Of a DNA stretch of 64,000 nucleotides, positions 62,501 through 64,000 are shown piece after piece (the stretch's first letter is position 1; the number at the start of each line of letters is the position of its first letter). The notes below the pieces were generated by a model. That model did not search any database and was not told the DNA's origin. It saw only the letters and a list, made by a program, of their open reading frames with translations. This DNA comes from Alentia gelatinosa (lineage: Eukaryota > Annelida > Polychaeta > Phyllodocida > Polynoidae), in contig OX465579.1 of NCBI GenBank assembly GCA_950022655.1, forward strand, positions 52,679,950 to 52,743,949, read 5' to 3'. Both the position numbers and the translations under genes were made by a program.

Positions 62501-62990
62501 CCACTACACCGATTATTGTAACCGCCTGATAAACGGCGGCCGTGCGATGCTCTTTTGTGCCCTTTCAGTCAGCCCAATGGAAGACCCCCTTTAAGAAAAC
62601 CTTCTGTAACATTGTGAAGCACAGGGATGCAAGTTGTGTTTAGATAGTATTGGACTGAGAGCAAACATGCTCCAGTTGTGGAATGTACGAATATCGATCA
62701 GTTAGGGGCCATCCATAAAGTATGTACTGGTAGATTTTGCGGAATATTTGATCGTTATAAATGAAAATCCTGAAATTTCAGTTATCCATAACTTAGCGGA
62801 TAACTTGCATCCCCGAGGACAGTGGAGTGTTGCTGATACCTACTCAGCAAAGTACCAGGAGGCTACCGCCCCGGTGAGAACGAGCTGGTGACATGCGAAC
62901 ACCAGCTGGATGATCCAGAGAAAGCCGAACAGATAATACCACTTCATGTACTTGATGATCTCCACCTGCCGCGAGTCAAACACACTCTCA
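59521..62990 (-). CDS. SLC44A: Choline transporter-like protein (SLC44/CTL), C-terminal part
   Basis: Six minus-strand exons were read: about 62990-62844, 62223-62083, 61567-61452, 61185-61019, 60064-59879 and 59673-59521. They give about 270 residues and end in GQAKSGVQW. Phases join exactly at each junction read (for example MV-G/CT-IYGYNF at 61452/61185 and KLLE-ERTELC). Diagnostic CTL blocks are RLLCYHIGSAAFGAFIIALV, CLWCFEKVLKFLNKNAYIM, AIYGYNFCRAARRAF and IDTIFLCFCEDCERNDG, followed by PYYMSKGLM. At least four hydrophobic membrane segments are visible. SLC44 proteins are plasma-membrane and mitochondrial polytopic transporters of choline or ethanolamine used in phospholipid synthesis. 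The last exon adds a Lys/Ala-rich cytosolic tail. The N-terminal half lies off the right edge; the acceptor of the first visible exon (near 62990) is uncertain. The paralogue (CTL2/4-like versus other) was not resolved. Confidence 0.9.
60420..61000. repeat. Degenerate GGTCAGTCAGTAT minisatellite in SLC44 intron
   Basis: Words such as GTCAGTCAGTA, GTATTGGTCAGTTGGATTCG and GGACAGTCAG recur with irregular spacing on both sides of the TIR element at 60543-60859 (60420-60542 and 60860-60990). This shows the element inserted into a pre-existing minisatellite within the intron. Confidence 0.7.
60543..60859. mobile_element. 317-bp MITE with 32-bp termini, GGGACCTGTTTCACTAGTTT
   Basis: The left terminus (GGGACCTGTTTCACTAGTTT, TGTGACATGTCT) matches the inverse complement of the right terminus, ending at 60859, in 31 of 32 positions. 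A third terminus copy (CACGAAACTAGTGAAACAGGTCC) ends at 60719, so the insert looks like two elements sharing an end or one that lost and regained sequence. The GGGACCTGTTTCAC end type is common among invertebrate MITEs. Confidence 0.85.
61822..61975 (-). repeat. SINE-like dispersed repeat, copy 3 (in SLC44 intron)
   Basis: In inverse orientation it shows GGTCTCTAGTGATTG, GGTCAGCTATGCATGCCTCT, AAGACCCGGAGACAC, CTCTGCTCCTTTCCCAATAT, GATAGTGAAGGAATAG and CAGCAAGCTGAAGG, the same order as copies at 5399 and 18427. The 5' quarter present in those copies is missing here. Confidence 0.6.
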
Positions 62991-64000
62991 TTGAGCCGAG
63001 TGCGTATTGTATTTTCAGTTTACAAACTTTATGGCCGTAGCTCAGATAATTCCTACAAAATGCCGGCGACTGCAGAAGCCTAAAGAACACTTGAATATAA
63101 GGACTTGCGGGCCTCAGTAAATCAGGAGAGCCTGGGGGAGAGGCACGACCATCAGTATACCTTTTTGTATTTTATAAATCAGGCAAAATAAAAGACTCCT
63201 TATACATGTATATATTTATCTGGATATATGATATTCTGTAATCTGGAATTGTTAACTGATCATTCATATCAACAATTTTAAAACATATTTTATCAGATAT
63301 AATAACATACTTAAGAAAAAAACATGCTTCAAACAATTCCATATGTATCTTGTACCAATATCTCGATTTTCATGATTCTCGAGTGGTCAACTGCAGCACT
63401 TACTGTATCGCTCTACCTTAGGCTATCACTTCCATGTCTTACAAACGAGAACTACAGTGTCAGGCACTGTAACCCTGTCAAGAATGCACATATAGACGTC
63501 AAATAAAAGCTTAAATGTGGAGAAAGACATGAGGAATAGTTTGGAATCATTAAATCATGCATTAGATATTGATTTATTATACACGTATATCCTGTTCGTT
63601 ATGCTGGCATAGCAAACAGAACCGGTCTTCCTTTGGCTATGAACCCAAAACTAGAGATACTGGTCCCAGTTCAAAACGGGGGCTTAGATAACGCCACAGA
63701 ACTAGACCCTCAAGAGCTTCAAGGCATTGCTTGGACTGATAGGGTTATAAATAACAGCACCAAAATTGGTCAGTGATACCACCCTCCCTTCACTCTAGGA
63801 TGTTCTGGCAGTGTCCTCTATGTGATGGGTGCTGGGAGGAGTGTCCTAGGCACTTGCATACATAAAAAAGAGGTGATTAGTATAGAACTTGATCGCTAGG
63901 GATCTCAAGTTAAGGTCGTTTTAGCGGCGATCAGGCACTGTAACCCTGTCAAGAATGCACATACAGACGTCAAATAAAAGCTTAAATGTGGAGAAAGACA
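62991..64000. other. Right-edge non-coding stretch (probably SLC44 intron)
   Basis: No further SLC44 exon was recognised, so this is most likely an upstream intron. It holds both copies of a 70-bp direct repeat (63460-63529 and 63931-64000). Open frames here are short and lack motifs. Confidence 0.55.
63460..63529 (+). repeat. 70-bp direct repeat, recurring at 63931-64000
   Basis: TCAGGCACTGTAACCCTGTC and the following 50 bases through CTTAAATGTGGAGAAAGACA recur 471 bp downstream with a single difference (CATATAGACG against CATACAGACG). The second copy is cut by the window edge, so the true repeat may be longer. Confidence 0.9.

Noticed and set aside
1..64000. tRNA, rRNA or bacterial operon features
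   Set aside because: I looked by eye for tRNA cloverleaf words, rRNA cores and clustered promoters with ribosome-binding sites and found none; a covariance-model scan would be needed to exclude short RNAs.

Overview
This is a metazoan nuclear genomic window. Genes are split by GT-AG introns, there is no operon structure, base composition is AT-rich, and transposon debris is dense. The proteins are ordinary bilaterian families: SMPDL3-type phosphodiesterase, 26/29 kDa cathepsin-like proteinase, complex I subunit NDUFA11 and SLC44 choline transporter-like protein. A proteinase of the 26/29 type, CAG-ended MITEs and Tx1/L1-like LINE remnants suggest an invertebrate, most likely a marine lophotrochozoan such as a mollusc. 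That assignment is inference; no species can be named from the sequence.

Layout. 418-3959 (-): three internal exons of an SMPDL3-like acid sphingomyelinase-like phosphodiesterase, with the 3' part off the left edge and the N-terminal exon not found. 3960-26121: a gene-poor 22 kb stretch rich in repeats. It holds a SINE-like family, foldbacks, a dead LINE with a MITE nested inside it (12.9-15.4 kb), a second LINE 3' fragment (17.5-18.1 kb), a 1570-bp TIR element filled with a 63-bp minisatellite (19663-21232), a 258-bp foldback, a 43-bp tandem repeat, an almost perfect 171-bp hairpin (24013-24183) and a CpG-rich promoter-like patch near 24.6 kb. 26122-40838 (+): a coiled-coil protein of about 1022 residues in about 19 exons, tentatively CCDC178-like. 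40839-44444: intergenic. 44445-51771 (-): a complete 10-exon, 544-residue 26/29 kDa proteinase. 51772-51980: a 209-bp divergent promoter. 51981-56208 (+): complete four-exon NDUFA11. 56209-59520: intergenic, with a 1.1-kb repeat that has relatives in introns of both neighbouring genes. 59521 to about 62990 (-): the C-terminal six exons of an SLC44/CTL transporter, with its N-terminal half beyond the right edge. 62991-64000: non-coding, with a 70-bp direct repeat that ends at the window edge.

Functionally the genes are unrelated housekeeping or lysosomal/membrane genes and no pathway links them. The phosphodiesterase and the proteinase are both secreted or lysosomal hydrolases, but they lie 40 kb apart. 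The only clear regulatory relationship is the head-to-head pair proteinase/NDUFA11. I found no convincing new multigene system. The most unusual structures are the minisatellite-filled TIR element, the 84-bp-arm hairpin and the LINE whose catalytic core is deleted and which is further broken by a palindrome-rich MITE. Exon boundaries were placed by hand from reading-frame continuity and splice dinucleotides; for the two complete small genes and the coiled-coil gene the exon lengths sum to whole codons.
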